Assembly: GCF_021391495.1 (NCBI RefSeq)
Contig: NZ_CP090063.1
Span: 7,192,001 to 7,256,000 of the forward strand
Length of the DNA stretch: 64,000 bases
Source of the DNA: Amycolatopsis acidiphila
GTDB taxonomy: Bacteria; Actinomycetota; Actinomycetes; Mycobacteriales; Pseudonocardiaceae
Direction: 5' to 3'
Positions within the stretch are counted from its first letter, which is position 1, and each line of letters opens with the position of its first letter. The translations under genes and the position numbers were made by a program. Below the pieces are notes generated by a model. The model searched no databases, was not told the origin of the DNA, and saw nothing but the letters and a program-made list of their open reading frames with translations. This document shows, one piece after another, positions 15,640 to 24,855 of the stretch.

Positions 15640-17227
15640 CGGTCATTCCCCTCTCGTAGGCGAGCGTGCCGCCGACGGCGGTCGCCAGCACGCTCGCGTC
15701 CTCCGGACTCTCGGTCGGGTCCGCCGACAGCACCACGAAGTCGGCGAGCTTCCCGGTCTCCAGGGTGCCCAGCTCCCGCTCGCGAAACGCGGCGTAGGCC
15801 GACCCGTACGTGTAAGCCCGCAGCGCTTCGACGGGCGTGATCCGCTCGCCGGCGCCCAGGAGCCGGCCCGACGACGTGCGCCGGTGCACCATGTCCGCCA
15901 GTCCCAGCAGCGGCGCCCCGCGCACGACCGGCCGGTCCGAGCTGCCGGGGAGCACACAGCCCGCGTCGAGGAAGGTGCGCAGCCGGTAGCACCAGTCCTC
16001 CCGCGCCGGCCCGAGCGCGGCGGCCATGCCGTCGCCGATCTCGTTGACGAACCGGCCCTGCGGCACCGGCACCAGCTCCAGCGCGACGATGCGCGCGAGG
16101 TCGGCCGGCGACACGACGGCACAGTGTTCGATGCGATGCCGGTGGTCGGCGCGCGGGTTGGCCCGCAGCGCCGCCTCGTACGCGTCGAGGATCGTCGAGA
16201 TCGCCCGGTCGCCGATCGCGTGGGTGGCGACCTGCCAGCCCGCCGCGTGCGCCTTGAAGACCGTTTCGGCGAGCTCGTCCTCGGGCTGCTGGAAGTAACC
16301 GCGGTTGCCCGGCTCGTTCGAAAAGTCCTCGTGCATCGCGGCGGTCCGCCCGATCAGTGAACCGTCGGCGAACAGCTTCATCGGCCCGATCCGCAGCCAC
16401 TCGTCACCCATCCCGGTGCGCATGCCCAGGTCGAGGCCGAACCCCGCGCCGTCGGGCAGCTCGTGCAGCACCGCCGAGGACACCATCACCGTGCTGCGCA
16501 CCCGGAGCACTCCGCGGTCACGCGCCAGCTGGTAGGCGAGCACCTCCGCGGGCGTCTCACCGACCAGCCCGCCGCCGACGCCGGCCTCCTGCGCACTCGT
16601 GATGCCCTCGGACAGGTAGCGCTCACCGGCCCGGTCGATCGCGCGGACCACGGTTTCGAGGGGTGTCGGGTAGATCAGCGGCCGCAGCAGCAGCTGCGCC
16701 TGCTCCCGCAGCAGCCCGGTCGGCGAGCCCTCCGGGTCGAGCACCACGTCCCCGCCGGCCGGCACGTTCGCCACGTCCAGCCGGTCGAGGACGTTCGAGC
16801 TGACCACCACCATGTGCCCGGAGGTGTGCTTGAGCCGGACGAGGTGCCCCGGCGCCGCCCGGTCCAGGCCGTGGCGGGTCGGATGGCCGCCGATCAGCCG
16901 GTTCTGGTCGTAGCCGCTGCCGACGATCCAGCCGCCCGGCCGCACCTGCGCGGCACGCTCGGCGACGGCCGCATACACCTCGTCGACGTGCTTGCACTCG
17001 CCGAGCGCCACCTCGTCCAGGCTCATCCCGAACCACGCCATGTGGTTGTGCGCGTCGTGGAAGCCGGGCACGACGACCGCGCCACCGAGGTCGACCCGGG
17101 TGGCCGTGGACAGCGACTCGGCGTCCTCGCCCAGCGCGACGATCCGCCCGTGCAGCACGGCGACCGCCGACGTCCACGACTCGCCGGTGAACACCCGCGC
17201 GTTCTCGTACACCGCATCGACTCGCAC
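15626..17227 (-). CDS. YtcJ-like metal-dependent amidohydrolase
   Basis: A 533-residue amidohydrolase. GFHDAHNHM gives the metal-binding HxH, THAIGD and EHCAVVSP carry the later metal histidines, and PGSSDRPV holds the catalytic Asp. The C-terminus has LGTLETGKLADFVVLSADP, closing the beta-sandwich domain. The length and layout match the YtcJ/NfdA group, which hydrolyse N-substituted formamides or amides. The GTG start at 17227 is 10 bases from a palindrome shared with the divergent enoyl-CoA hydratase gene, suggesting common control. Confidence 0.88.
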   Translation of the reverse strand: MRVDAVYENARVFTGESWTSAVAVLHGRIVALGEDAESLSTATRVDLGGAVVVPGFHDAHNHMAWFGMSLDEVALGECKHVDEVYAAVAERAAQVRPGGWIVGSGYDQNRLIGGHPTRHGLDRAAPGHLVRLKHTSGHMVVVSSNVLDRLDVANVPAGGDVVLDPEGSPTGLLREQAQLLLRPLIYPTPLETVVRAIDRAGERYLSEGITSAQEAGVGGGLVGETPAEVLAYQLARDRGVLRVRSTVMVSSAVLHELPDGAGFGLDLGMRTGMGDEWLRIGPMKLFADGSLIGRTAAMHEDFSNEPGNRGYFQQPEDELAETVFKAHAAGWQVATHAIGDRAISTILDAYEAALRANPRADHRHRIEHCAVVSPADLARIVALELVPVPQGRFVNEIGDGMAAALGPAREDWCYRLRTFLDAGCVLPGSSDRPVVRGAPLLGLADMVHRRTSSGRLLGAGERITPVEALRAYTYGSAYAAFRERELGTLETGKLADFVVLSADPTESPEDASVLATAVGGTLAYERGMTDARP

Positions 17228-17236
17228 CCCGCCACC

Positions 17237-17254
17237 CTATCGATCGATTGATAG
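17237..17254. promoter_or_regulatory. 18-bp palindromic operator between divergent genes
   Basis: CTATCGATCGATTGATAG is symmetric at 16 of 18 bases and lies about 10 bases from both divergent start codons (17227 minus, 17265 plus). This size and symmetry are usual for a TetR operator; the TetR gene at 19510 ends the rightward operon and is the obvious candidate. Confidence 0.65.
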
Positions 17255-17264
17255 GCTCGCAGGC

Positions 17265-17996
17265 ATGACCTCGGTGGAAGTCAGGATCGACGACGGCGTC
17301 GCCCAGGTGCGGCTGAACCGGCCGGACCGGCTGAACGCGGTCGCGCCCGTGCTGGTGGACGACCTGCTCACCGCGCTGGACACGGTCGCGGGCTCGGACG
17401 CGGGCGCGGTCGTGCTCTCCGGCCGGGGACGGGCGTTCTGCGCGGGCCACGACCTCAAGGAACCCACCCCCGAGGGCGACTCGCGAGCCCGGCTGGAGCG
17501 GCTTCAGGACGTGACCCGGCGGCTGCGCGCGCTGCGGCAGCCGGTGGTCGCCGCGGTGCACGGGTACGCGATCGGCGCGGGCGCGGAGTTCGCCCTGGGC
17601 TGCGACCTGATCCTGGCCGCCGAGGACGCGGTGTTCGCCTTCCCGGAAACCGGCCTCGGGCTCAGCGTCACCGGCGCGGCCTCGCGACTGCTGCCGCAAC
17701 TGGTGGGGCCGCTCAAGGCGAGGGAGCTGCTCCTGCTCGGCGAGCGGATCGACGCGGCGACCGCGCTGCGGCTCGGCCTGGTCAACGACGTCGTGCCCGA
17801 TGTCCACGCCGCCGCGACAATCTGGGCGAAGCGCATCGCCGAACGCCCGCACGGCGCGGTCGCGCTGGCCAAACGCGCGCTCGACGCGAGCACCGACATC
17901 GAGGCCGCGCTGGAGCTGGAGGTCAGCCACGCGCTGATCACCGAGCACACGCCGGAGGTCGCGCGGTCGGCCGAGGCCTTCCGGAGCCGGGGATGA
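17265..17996 (+). CDS. Enoyl-CoA hydratase/isomerase
   Basis: A 243-residue crotonase. The oxyanion-hole strand is GRGRAFCAGHDLKE. Both catalytic glutamates of true hydratases are at their places (GAGAEFALGCD and FAFPETGLGL). It hydrates 2-enoyl-CoA in a beta-oxidation-type pathway. The start at 17265 is just downstream of the palindrome, with only a weak ribosome site. The stop overlaps the acyl-CoA ligase start (ATGA). Confidence 0.88.
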   Translation: MTSVEVRIDDGVAQVRLNRPDRLNAVAPVLVDDLLTALDTVAGSDAGAVVLSGRGRAFCAGHDLKEPTPEGDSRARLERLQDVTRRLRALRQPVVAAVHGYAIGAGAEFALGCDLILAAEDAVFAFPETGLGLSVTGAASRLLPQLVGPLKARELLLLGERIDAATALRLGLVNDVVPDVHAAATIWAKRIAERPHGAVALAKRALDASTDIEAALELEVSHALITEHTPEVARSAEAFRSRG

Positions 17997-19519
17997 TCCC
18001 GCTCGACCAGGTCGACGACCTCGCCACGCTCGTGCGCCGGGCCGCGGACCTGTGGCCCGACCGCGATGCGTGGATCTTCGACGAGACCGGAGAGCGGTTC
18101 ACGTTCGCCGAGGTCGACCGGCGCAGCACGAAATTCGCGCTCGCGCTGCTCGAACTGGGCCTGGAACCCGGCGAGCGGGTCGCGGTGATGCTGCGCAACC
18201 AGCCGGAGTTCCCGTTGCTGTGGCTCGCGCTGGCCAAGCTCGGCGCGGTGCTGGTGCCGGTCAACACCAACTACCGCGAGTTCGACGGCGCGCACGTGCT
18301 GCGGCATTCGGGCGCGCGTTTCGCCGTCGCGGCCCCGGAGTTCACCGAGCTGCTCGACCGGATCGCGCCGGACACCAAGCTCGAACGCGTGCTCGCCCCC
18401 GGCGACCTGCACGCGGAGTCCACCGGGGCGGCGCGGTTCGAGGTGACCGGCGAGCGGCCTGCCAACCTCCAGTACACCTCGGGCACCACCGGCGCCCCGA
18501 AGGGCTGCGTGCTGCCGCAGCGGTACTGGCTGACCCTCGCCCGCGGTCTGGTCGCCGACTTCCCCGCGGTGTCGGACGAGGACAGGATCCTGACCGCGCA
18601 ACCGTTCCACTACATCGATCCACAATGGAACGTCGCGCTCGGCCTGGCCTCCGGCGCAACGCTGGTGGTACTCGACCGGTTCCACCCGTCCACGTTCTGG
18701 GCCAAGGTCCGCGAGCACCGGATCACCTGGTTCTACTGCCTCGGGCTGATGCCCACGCTGCTGCTGCGCCAGCCGGAGTCCCCGGCTGAGCGCGAGCACC
18801 GCGTCCGTGCGATCAGCGCGTCGGCGATCCCGCGTGACCTGCACGCCCAGCTCGAAGCCCGGTGGGGAGTGCCGTGGTTCGAGGCGTTCGGGATGACCGA
18901 GACAGGCGGCGACATCCGGATGTCCGAGGCGGACCACGACGAGCTGGTCGGCACCGGCTGCATCGGCAGGCCGACCCGCGACCGCGAAGCGATGATCGTC
19001 GACGAAGCGGGCCGGCCGGTGCCACGCGGCGAGACCGGGGAGCTGGTGCTCCGGGGAATCGGCCTGATGCACGGCTACCACGACGATCCGGAGGCGACCG
19101 CGCGCGCGTTCCGGGCGGGCTGGTTCCACACCGGCGACCTGGCCACAATGGACGCTCACGGCCGGATCTTCTACGTGGGCCGCACGAAGGACATGATCCG
19201 TCGCAGCGGCGAGAACATCTCCGCCGACGAGGTGGAACGGGCGCTGCTGCTGCATCCGGCGGTGCGGCTGGCGGCCGTGCTCGCGGTGCCCGACGAGCTA
19301 CGCGGCGAAGAAGTCAAGGCCTTCGTCGTGCTGGCGCAGGAAACGGCGCCGGAAGACCTGGTGGAGTTCTGCTCGGGGAAGCTCGCGTACTTCAAGGTCC
19401 CGCGGTACTGGTCGATCGCCGAGTCGCTGCCGCTCACTCCGTCGGAGCGGGTCGCGAAGGGTGAGCTGCGCTCCGCCGACCTGCCGACCTACGACCGGAT
19501 GAGGCACGGGTGGCTCTGA
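17993..19519 (+). CDS. Acyl-CoA synthetase (AMP-binding)
   Basis: A 508-residue adenylate-forming ligase. The P-loop-like motif is YTSGTTGAPKGC and the later motifs are AFGMTETGGDIR, GWFHTGDLATMD and GRTKDMIRRSGENIS. The usual C-terminal lysine motif (SERVAKGELR) is present, so it should catalyse both adenylation and thioesterification. The neighbour is an enoyl-CoA hydratase, so it likely activates a carboxylic acid for degradation. A crotonobetaine/carnitine-CoA ligase-like role is possible. It overlaps the TetR gene by 10 bases. Confidence 0.9.
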   Translation: MIPLDQVDDLATLVRRAADLWPDRDAWIFDETGERFTFAEVDRRSTKFALALLELGLEPGERVAVMLRNQPEFPLLWLALAKLGAVLVPVNTNYREFDGAHVLRHSGARFAVAAPEFTELLDRIAPDTKLERVLAPGDLHAESTGAARFEVTGERPANLQYTSGTTGAPKGCVLPQRYWLTLARGLVADFPAVSDEDRILTAQPFHYIDPQWNVALGLASGATLVVLDRFHPSTFWAKVREHRITWFYCLGLMPTLLLRQPESPAEREHRVRAISASAIPRDLHAQLEARWGVPWFEAFGMTETGGDIRMSEADHDELVGTGCIGRPTRDREAMIVDEAGRPVPRGETGELVLRGIGLMHGYHDDPEATARAFRAGWFHTGDLATMDAHGRIFYVGRTKDMIRRSGENISADEVERALLLHPAVRLAAVLAVPDELRGEEVKAFVVLAQETAPEDLVEFCSGKLAYFKVPRYWSIAESLPLTPSERVAKGELRSADLPTYDRMRHGWL

Positions 19520-20151
19520 CGACCGAGCAGCGGGTCCGCCGCGCGGCCGTGAAGCTGTTCGCCGACAAGGGATTTCACGGCACCGGCATTCGGGATCTGG
19601 CCCAGGAGGCCGGAATCTCGTCCGCGAGCCTGTACCACTACATGGGCACCAAGGAGGAACTGCTCTCCGGGATCATGCGGGAGTGCCTCGACCGCCTGCT
19701 GCTGGGCGCCCGCCGGGCGACCGGCGGCGTCGCCGATCCGCGGCAGCGACTGGTCTCGCTGGTCGCCCTGCACGTGCTCGCGCACGCCCTTCAGCCGGCG
19801 GAAACCCGGGTGGTCGACAACGAGGTGCATGCGCTTTCCGCAGCCACCCGGCGACAGATCGTCGCGTTACGCGACGAATACGAGCAACTGTGGTCGGCGG
19901 CGATCGACGACGGTATCCGGCGTGGTGGCTTCACCACGCCGGAACCGGCCGTGACCAGGCTCGCACTGCTGGAAATGTGCAGCGGGGTCGCGCGGTGGTA
20001 CTCCCCGCGCGGCCCAGTGGAATTGGACCGGCTCGCGGGCCATTACACCGGTCTGGCCCTGCGGATGCTGGGCAGCGCGGACCACGAATGCCCGGCCGGG
20101 CTCGACACTGCCCGGAAGGTGCTGTCCGACGTGTGGGGAAAGACCCTCTAG
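19510..20151 (+). CDS. TetR family regulator of the acyl-CoA operon
   Basis: A 213-residue TetR protein with the HTH at residues ~5-50 (GFHGTGIRDLAQEAGIS, SLYHYMGTKEELL). The N-terminal part resembles KstR-type regulators of lipid catabolism. Its GTG start lies inside the ligase gene, so it is co-translated with the pathway it probably represses. The operator is most likely the palindrome at 17237-17254, and an acyl-CoA the likely ligand (inference). Confidence 0.88.
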   Translation: MALTTEQRVRRAAVKLFADKGFHGTGIRDLAQEAGISSASLYHYMGTKEELLSGIMRECLDRLLLGARRATGGVADPRQRLVSLVALHVLAHALQPAETRVVDNEVHALSAATRRQIVALRDEYEQLWSAAIDDGIRRGGFTTPEPAVTRLALLEMCSGVARWYSPRGPVELDRLAGHYTGLALRMLGSADHECPAGLDTARKVLSDVWGKTL

Positions 20152-20208
20152 CTGGGGATTCTCGGGCTATACCTTGCCCGGACGGCTGATCTGAGGGACC
20201 CTCGAACC

Positions 20209-20532
20209 GTGAGTGAGCAAACGATCCATCTGGAACTGAACGAGTCAGGCCTCGCTCCGGGGCTGCCGGTTCCTACCAACCCTCGCGATCAGGTTCAGGA
20301 CGTGCCTTATCGTCCGGTCGAATTCCGTGACGACGACCTACCCACCGCACTGGAGCGGTGTGCGACCTGGCTGCGAACCGCACAGGAGTGGCTGGGCGAG
20401 CCACTTGACGTGGTGGCCATTCACCTCGACTACGACGACCGCGAAGGCGCGCCCTACTACGACGTCAAGCTGTTGTGCAACGAGGAGGACCTCGCCGGGG
20501 CACCGCTGGCCCTGCGCGCCCAGTCCAAGTAG
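20209..20532 (+). CDS. Conserved-looking hypothetical protein
   Basis: A 107-residue acidic protein of unknown family. It has a disordered, Pro-rich start, then ERCATWLRTAQEWLG and VVAIHLDYDDREGAPYYDVKLLCNEEDL, which predicts an alpha/beta fold. There is no signal peptide or membrane helix. The GTG start gives a good codon bias throughout, and a strong terminator follows, so it is a real single-gene unit. I do not recognise its function. Confidence 0.75.
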   Translation: MSEQTIHLELNESGLAPGLPVPTNPRDQVQDVPYRPVEFRDDDLPTALERCATWLRTAQEWLGEPLDVVAIHLDYDDREGAPYYDVKLLCNEEDLAGAPLALRAQSK

Positions 20533-20552
20533 CCGACCACCGAGGCCGGGAG

Positions 20553-20583
20553 GGGGCGCTCTCCCCTGGGAGCGCCCCTTTCC
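20553..20583 (+). terminator. Rho-independent-type terminator
   Basis: A 9-bp GC stem GGGGCGCTC (20553-20561) pairs with GAGCGCCCC (20570-20578) across an 8-base loop and is followed by TTTCCC. It ends the gene at 20209-20532. Confidence 0.8.
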
Positions 20584-20669
20584 CGGCTGATCACGGCCTC
20601 GTAAGCTGAGCCCGTTTTCCCGAGTTAGTTTCACGAGCGCGGCGTGCCGCCGGAACCAGGGGGCACGCG

Positions 20670-22880
20670 ATGCGCGCTGTGACACCCGCCGCGTGGAGCG
20701 CTGTCCTCCTCGCCTGGCTCGGGGTCCACCTCGCCACCGGCACCCCCCTCGCGGAACTGGCCCAGTGGGCGCTCGCCGTCGGGCTCGGGGTCCTGCTGCC
20801 CGGCTTCGCCCTCGTCCGGGCCGCCCGCGCCACCGCCGCCCCGCTGCTCGAGGACCTCGCCTGGGGCACGGTCGCCGGCTGCCTCGTCGCGATGCTCGGC
20901 TGGGCGCTCGACGTCGTCCTGCCGTGGGCCCCGCCACCGTGGCTCGTCGGCCCGGTCTTCGCGCTGGTGCTGCTGGCCTTCCCACGCACCCGGCGACGCG
21001 TCCTCGCGCGGCCCGCGCCCGGGTGGGGCGTCGCGGCGAACCTGTGGCTCACCGGCGCGCTGGCCGTGGCCGTCGCCTGGATGACCACCGACTACCTGCG
21101 GTTCACCCCGCTCGACCCGGGGCCGGGCGGGCGCACCTATTACTACGACACGACCTTCCAGGTCGCCGTGATGGGCGAGCTGCGGCACACGCTGTGGCCG
21201 GGTTACCCGCTCGTGCACGGCGATCCGTACTCCTACCACTGGTTCCTGCACGCGATCACCGCCCACCTGACCACCGGCACGGGCGTCGACCCGTTCGACT
21301 CGATGCTGCGGCTCGTCCCGACCACGCTGTTCCCGGCCGTCGTACTGCTCGCGGCCGTGGTCGCGCGCCGGGTCGCCGACAGCGTGCGCGCGGGAGTGGT
21401 CTGCGCCGGACTGCTGACGGTCACCGGGGCCACCGTCGCCACGGTCTGGTCCACCGACGGCCAGGCGCCGCTGATGATCCAGTCGTACTGGGTCTCGTCG
21501 CTGACGTCGGCGTTCGGCTGGCTGCCGACGGTCGCCGTGGCCGGTTGCGTGGTCGCGATCCTGCGCCGCTCCACGGCCGACCGCGCGGTCCCGGTCGCGT
21601 TGTTCGTCCCGCTGGTTCTCCTTGCCACCGGGGCGAAATCCGCGGACCTCGCGGTGCTGCTCGGCGGTACCGTGCTCGCGTTCTTCGCGCTGCTGTTCCG
21701 TCGCAAGTGGATGGTCGTGCCGCGGGCGATCGCGGTGAACGTGTTCCTCGGCGGGGTGCTGCTGATCGCCCGGTTCACGATGTACGGCGGCGGGGACTAC
21801 GGGCTGCAGGTCTCCCCGCTCGGCCCGATCCGGCAGACCGCGGGGCAGACGTTCCCGGACGCGGTCCGGCCCAGTGGCGGCGACCTGTACCTGGCGCTGC
21901 CGCACGTCCCGCTCGCGCCGCTGTTCGCCGCGGCGGTGCTGTACCTGGTGCCGCTGCTGCCCCGGCTCGCCGGGTTCGTGCCGCTGCTGCGGCGACGCCC
22001 GCTCGACCCGGCGATGTGGGTGTTCCTCGGCACGACGATCGCCGGGTTCGGCGCGATGCTCGTGTTCCGCCAGCCCGGCAACTCGAACATCTACTTCCTG
22101 GTCGCCGCCTATCCGGTGGGGCTCATCGGGTCGGCCTGGGGCGTCGCACAGCTGCGCTGGACGCGGACCGCCGTCGCAGGCGGAGCGGGCATCGGCCTCG
22201 TGCTGACGCTGGCGATCGCCTGGGTCGCGGGGGCCCGCCCGGCGAAGTCGATCACGGGCTGGCTGCTGCCGCTCGCCGCGCTCGCCGCCGCGCTGCTCCT
22301 GCTCGCGCTCGGCCGGCGCCGCTCGACGGGGGTCGTGCTGACGTTCGCGCTGCTGGGCACCGGACTGCTGTCCACGGGCCTGTACCTCACGCAGACCTCG
22401 ACCCGGCCCAGCTACAACCTGGGCGTCACCTACGCCGACGCCACCTCCCTGCCCGTGACGCGCGACGAGCTCGCGGCCGGGCGCTGGCTCGACGCGCACG
22501 CGGGCCCGACGGACGTGCTGGCCGTGAACCGGGTTTGCACCCAGCAGTCACCGGGCGAGTGCACGGCGAAGCTGTTCGACATGGGAGCGTTCGCCCAGCG
22601 CAACGTCGACGTCGAGGGCTGGGCGTACTCGCAGCGGAACCTGGACGCGGCCTGGCACAGCACCGTCTGGTACGCCGATCAGCCGTTCTGGGACCAGCGG
22701 CGGCTCGACGAGGAGCTGTCCGCCTTCCGCACGCCGACGCCCGCCGCGCTGGCAGCCCTGTCGGCGCGCGGGGTCCGCTGGCTGGTGGCGGACACCCGCG
22801 CGCCGGTCGACGTCGGCGCGCTCGACGCACTGGCGCCGCGCGCGCTGACCTTGCCGACGGTGCTCGTCTGGCGGCTCTGA
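20670..22880 (+). CDS. Large polytopic membrane protein, GT-C-like
   Basis: A 736-residue protein with about 12-14 predicted membrane helices across residues ~8-590 and a soluble C-terminal domain (~595-736, DELAAGRWLDAHAGPTDVLAVN). A periplasmic loop after helix 4 contains YYYDTTFQ and DPYSYHWFLHA, of the kind seen in GT-C glycosyltransferases and mannosyltransferases that use polyprenyl-phosphate sugars. No experimentally known family is certain. It may act in cell-envelope glycan assembly. It converges on the acyl-CoA dehydrogenase with 8 bases between the stops. Confidence 0.8.
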   Translation: MRAVTPAAWSAVLLAWLGVHLATGTPLAELAQWALAVGLGVLLPGFALVRAARATAAPLLEDLAWGTVAGCLVAMLGWALDVVLPWAPPPWLVGPVFALVLLAFPRTRRRVLARPAPGWGVAANLWLTGALAVAVAWMTTDYLRFTPLDPGPGGRTYYYDTTFQVAVMGELRHTLWPGYPLVHGDPYSYHWFLHAITAHLTTGTGVDPFDSMLRLVPTTLFPAVVLLAAVVARRVADSVRAGVVCAGLLTVTGATVATVWSTDGQAPLMIQSYWVSSLTSAFGWLPTVAVAGCVVAILRRSTADRAVPVALFVPLVLLATGAKSADLAVLLGGTVLAFFALLFRRKWMVVPRAIAVNVFLGGVLLIARFTMYGGGDYGLQVSPLGPIRQTAGQTFPDAVRPSGGDLYLALPHVPLAPLFAAAVLYLVPLLPRLAGFVPLLRRRPLDPAMWVFLGTTIAGFGAMLVFRQPGNSNIYFLVAAYPVGLIGSAWGVAQLRWTRTAVAGGAGIGLVLTLAIAWVAGARPAKSITGWLLPLAALAAALLLLALGRRRSTGVVLTFALLGTGLLSTGLYLTQTSTRPSYNLGVTYADATSLPVTRDELAAGRWLDAHAGPTDVLAVNRVCTQQSPGECTAKLFDMGAFAQRNVDVEGWAYSQRNLDAAWHSTVWYADQPFWDQRRLDEELSAFRTPTPAALAALSARGVRWLVADTRAPVDVGALDALAPRALTLPTVLVWRL

Positions 22881-22888
22881 CCGGTTGG

Positions 22889-24058
22889 TCAGCCGAGGAC
22901 GCCGGTGACCTTCACGTGGCCCTTGAGCAGGTTGCGCGCGATGGTCCGGCGCTGGATCTCGTCGGTGCCCTCGTAGATGCGCAGCAGCCGCAGCTCGCGG
23001 TACCAGCGCTCGACGGGCAGCTCACGGGTGTAGCCCATGCCGCCGTGGATCTGCAGCACCCGGTCGACGATCTCGTTGGCCTTCTGGCCGCCGTAGAGCT
23101 TGGCGATCGACTGCGCGTGCCGCGAGTCCATCCCCTGGTCGACCTGCCAGGCGGCGTGCAGCACGAGCCAGCGCAGCGCCTCGATCTCGACCCCGGAGTC
23201 GGCGATCATCCACTGGATGGCCTGGCGCTCCGCGATCGGCGCGCCGAAGGTCTGGCGGGTGTTGGCGTGCTCGATGGCCATCGTCAGCAGCCGCTCGCAC
23301 GAGCCGATCGCGTGCGCGGGCAGGATGTAGCGGCCGCGGCCGATCCACTGCATGGCCAGGTTGAAGCCCTTGCCGACCTCACCGAGGATCTGGCTCTCGG
23401 GCACCCGGACGTCCTGGAAGATCAGCGAGGCCGGGCCCCACTCGCCCATGGTGTCGATGTACTCGGACTTCCAGCCCATCTCGCGGTCGACGAGGAAGCA
23501 GGTGACGCCGCCGTTCGCGCCCTTCTCCGGGTCGGTGACCGCGAAGACCATCACGAAGTCGGCCTCGTTCCCGCCGGTGATGAAGGTCTTCTCGCCGTTG
23601 ATGATCCAGTCGGCGCCGTCCTTGCGGGCCGAGGTGCGGATCGCCTTGGCGTCGGAGCCCGCGCCGGGCTCGGTGATCGCGAAGCACGACTTGCGCTCGC
23701 CCGCGATGGTCGGCAGCAGGTAGCGCTGCTTCTGCTCCTCGTTGGCGTAGAACAGGATGTTGTCCGCGGCGCCGCCGAAGCGGAACGGCACGAACGTGCG
23801 GCCGAGCTCGGCCTCGAGCAGTGCGGTCATCACGGCGGACAGGCCCATGCCGCCGTACTCCTCGGGGGTCTGGATGCCCCAGAACCCGGACTCCTTCGCT
23901 TTGAGCTGCAGTTCCTTCAGCTCGTCCGCGGTGACGCCGGGCCGGCCGGCGCGCTCGCGGCGGAGCACCTCCTGCTCCATCGGCGTCAGCTCTCGCTGCA
24001 CGAAGGTGCGCACCCAGTCACGCACCTCGCGCTCTTCCGTGCTCAGGGTGAAGTCCAT
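22889..24058 (-). CDS. Acyl-CoA dehydrogenase
   Basis: A 389-residue FAD-dependent dehydrogenase. FAITEPGAGSDAKAIRT is the FAD-binding strand, IHGGMGYTRELPVERWYR a family signature, and YEGTDEIQRR carries the catalytic Glu. WITNG-type INGEKTFITGG is also present. The type is close to actinobacterial FadE enzymes acting on medium to branched acyl-CoA. The ATG at 24058 has GGAGGAAGG upstream, preceded by a TetR-type palindrome at 24081. Confidence 0.9.
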   Translation of the reverse strand: MDFTLSTEEREVRDWVRTFVQRELTPMEQEVLRRERAGRPGVTADELKELQLKAKESGFWGIQTPEEYGGMGLSAVMTALLEAELGRTFVPFRFGGAADNILFYANEEQKQRYLLPTIAGERKSCFAITEPGAGSDAKAIRTSARKDGADWIINGEKTFITGGNEADFVMVFAVTDPEKGANGGVTCFLVDREMGWKSEYIDTMGEWGPASLIFQDVRVPESQILGEVGKGFNLAMQWIGRGRYILPAHAIGSCERLLTMAIEHANTRQTFGAPIAERQAIQWMIADSGVEIEALRWLVLHAAWQVDQGMDSRHAQSIAKLYGGQKANEIVDRVLQIHGGMGYTRELPVERWYRELRLLRIYEGTDEIQRRTIARNLLKGHVKVTGVLG

Positions 24059-24080
24059 CGTGTGCCTTCCTCCGACTTAC

Positions 24081-24094
24081 TAAGCGCTTGCTTA
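24081..24094 (-). promoter_or_regulatory. TetR-type operator upstream of the acyl-CoA dehydrogenase
   Basis: TAAGC-N4-GCTTA is a perfect 5+5 inverted repeat, 23 bases before the ATG at 24058 and within reach of its promoter. A flanking CTTAC at 24076 may extend it. No adjacent TetR gene exists, so the regulator must be elsewhere. Confidence 0.5.
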
Positions 24095-24143
24095 CCCCAG
24101 GCTATCGCACTGACTCGTCAGTAGGAACCGGTAGCTTGGACAC

Positions 24144-24812
24144 GTGATCGAGTGTCTGGTCTGGTGGGCCCGGCCACTGCCCGGTGAGGCGCGGTACCTG
24201 GCCCTGCTGGACGAGCCCGAGCGTGGCCGGTTCGAGTCGTACCGGCGCGAGATCGATCGCCGCAGGTTCCTGACGGGGCGGGTGCTGGCGAAGAGCGTCC
24301 TGGGGGCCCAGCTCGGTCGCACACCGGAGGCGGTTCGCTTCGACGCCACCTGTGACGACTGCGGAAAGCCCCACGGCAAGCCGAAACTGGCCGGGGTGGA
24401 ATTCTCGATCTCGCATTCGGGCGAGCGCGTCGGGCTGGCTGTGACTTCGGCGCCCGTCGGCCTGGACGTGGAGACGGAGACGCGCCGGGCGGAGGACAAC
24501 CTGATCGCGTACACCCTGAACGAGACCGAACAGGCGGCGCTGCGCGGCCTGGACCCGGACGCGCGGACTCGGGCCTTCTATGAATACTGGACGCGCAAGG
24601 AAGCCCTCATGAAGGCGACCGGCCGTGGCCTGAAGATCCCCCTGCAGTCCCTCACCCTGGACGGTGCGCGGCTGGCCCACTCGGCCGACCCGGCCCTGAA
24701 CCCGGCGACGACCCACCTGGCGGACCTCGACCCGGGCGAGGGCTACCGAGGCGCGGTGGCCGTCCTGACGGCGGCGGAGGTTGTGGTGAAGGAAGGGACC
24801 TGGGAGGGGTAG
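24144..24812 (+). CDS. 4'-phosphopantetheinyl transferase (Sfp type)
   Basis: A 222-residue PPTase that loads the phosphopantetheine arm onto carrier proteins. VGLDVETETRR supplies the Mg-binding Asp and Glu, and YWTRKEALMKATGRGL the WxxKEA helix. FSISHSGERVGLAV precedes them. The Sfp/EntD type can serve polyketide or nonribosomal peptide synthases, but none lies in the window. GTG is the start at 24144. A divergent dehydrogenase gene lies 85 bases away. Confidence 0.92.
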   Translation: MIECLVWWARPLPGEARYLALLDEPERGRFESYRREIDRRRFLTGRVLAKSVLGAQLGRTPEAVRFDATCDDCGKPHGKPKLAGVEFSISHSGERVGLAVTSAPVGLDVETETRRAEDNLIAYTLNETEQAALRGLDPDARTRAFYEYWTRKEALMKATGRGLKIPLQSLTLDGARLAHSADPALNPATTHLADLDPGEGYRGAVAVLTAAEVVVKEGTWEG

Positions 24813-24855
24813 GTCAAGGTGTCGCCCACCCACTCACGCCGACCCACTCGCCCAC

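Noticed and set aside
22877..22892. CTGACC-GGTT-GGTCAG hairpin between two convergent genes
   Set aside because: A six-bp stem without T-run is short; it mostly reflects the two stop codons. Possible, but not supported as a terminator.
20693..24124. A 1143-codon open frame on the + strand
   Set aside because: It runs through the membrane protein gene in another frame and then antisense through the acyl-CoA dehydrogenase gene, giving low-complexity Arg/Gly/Ala translation.
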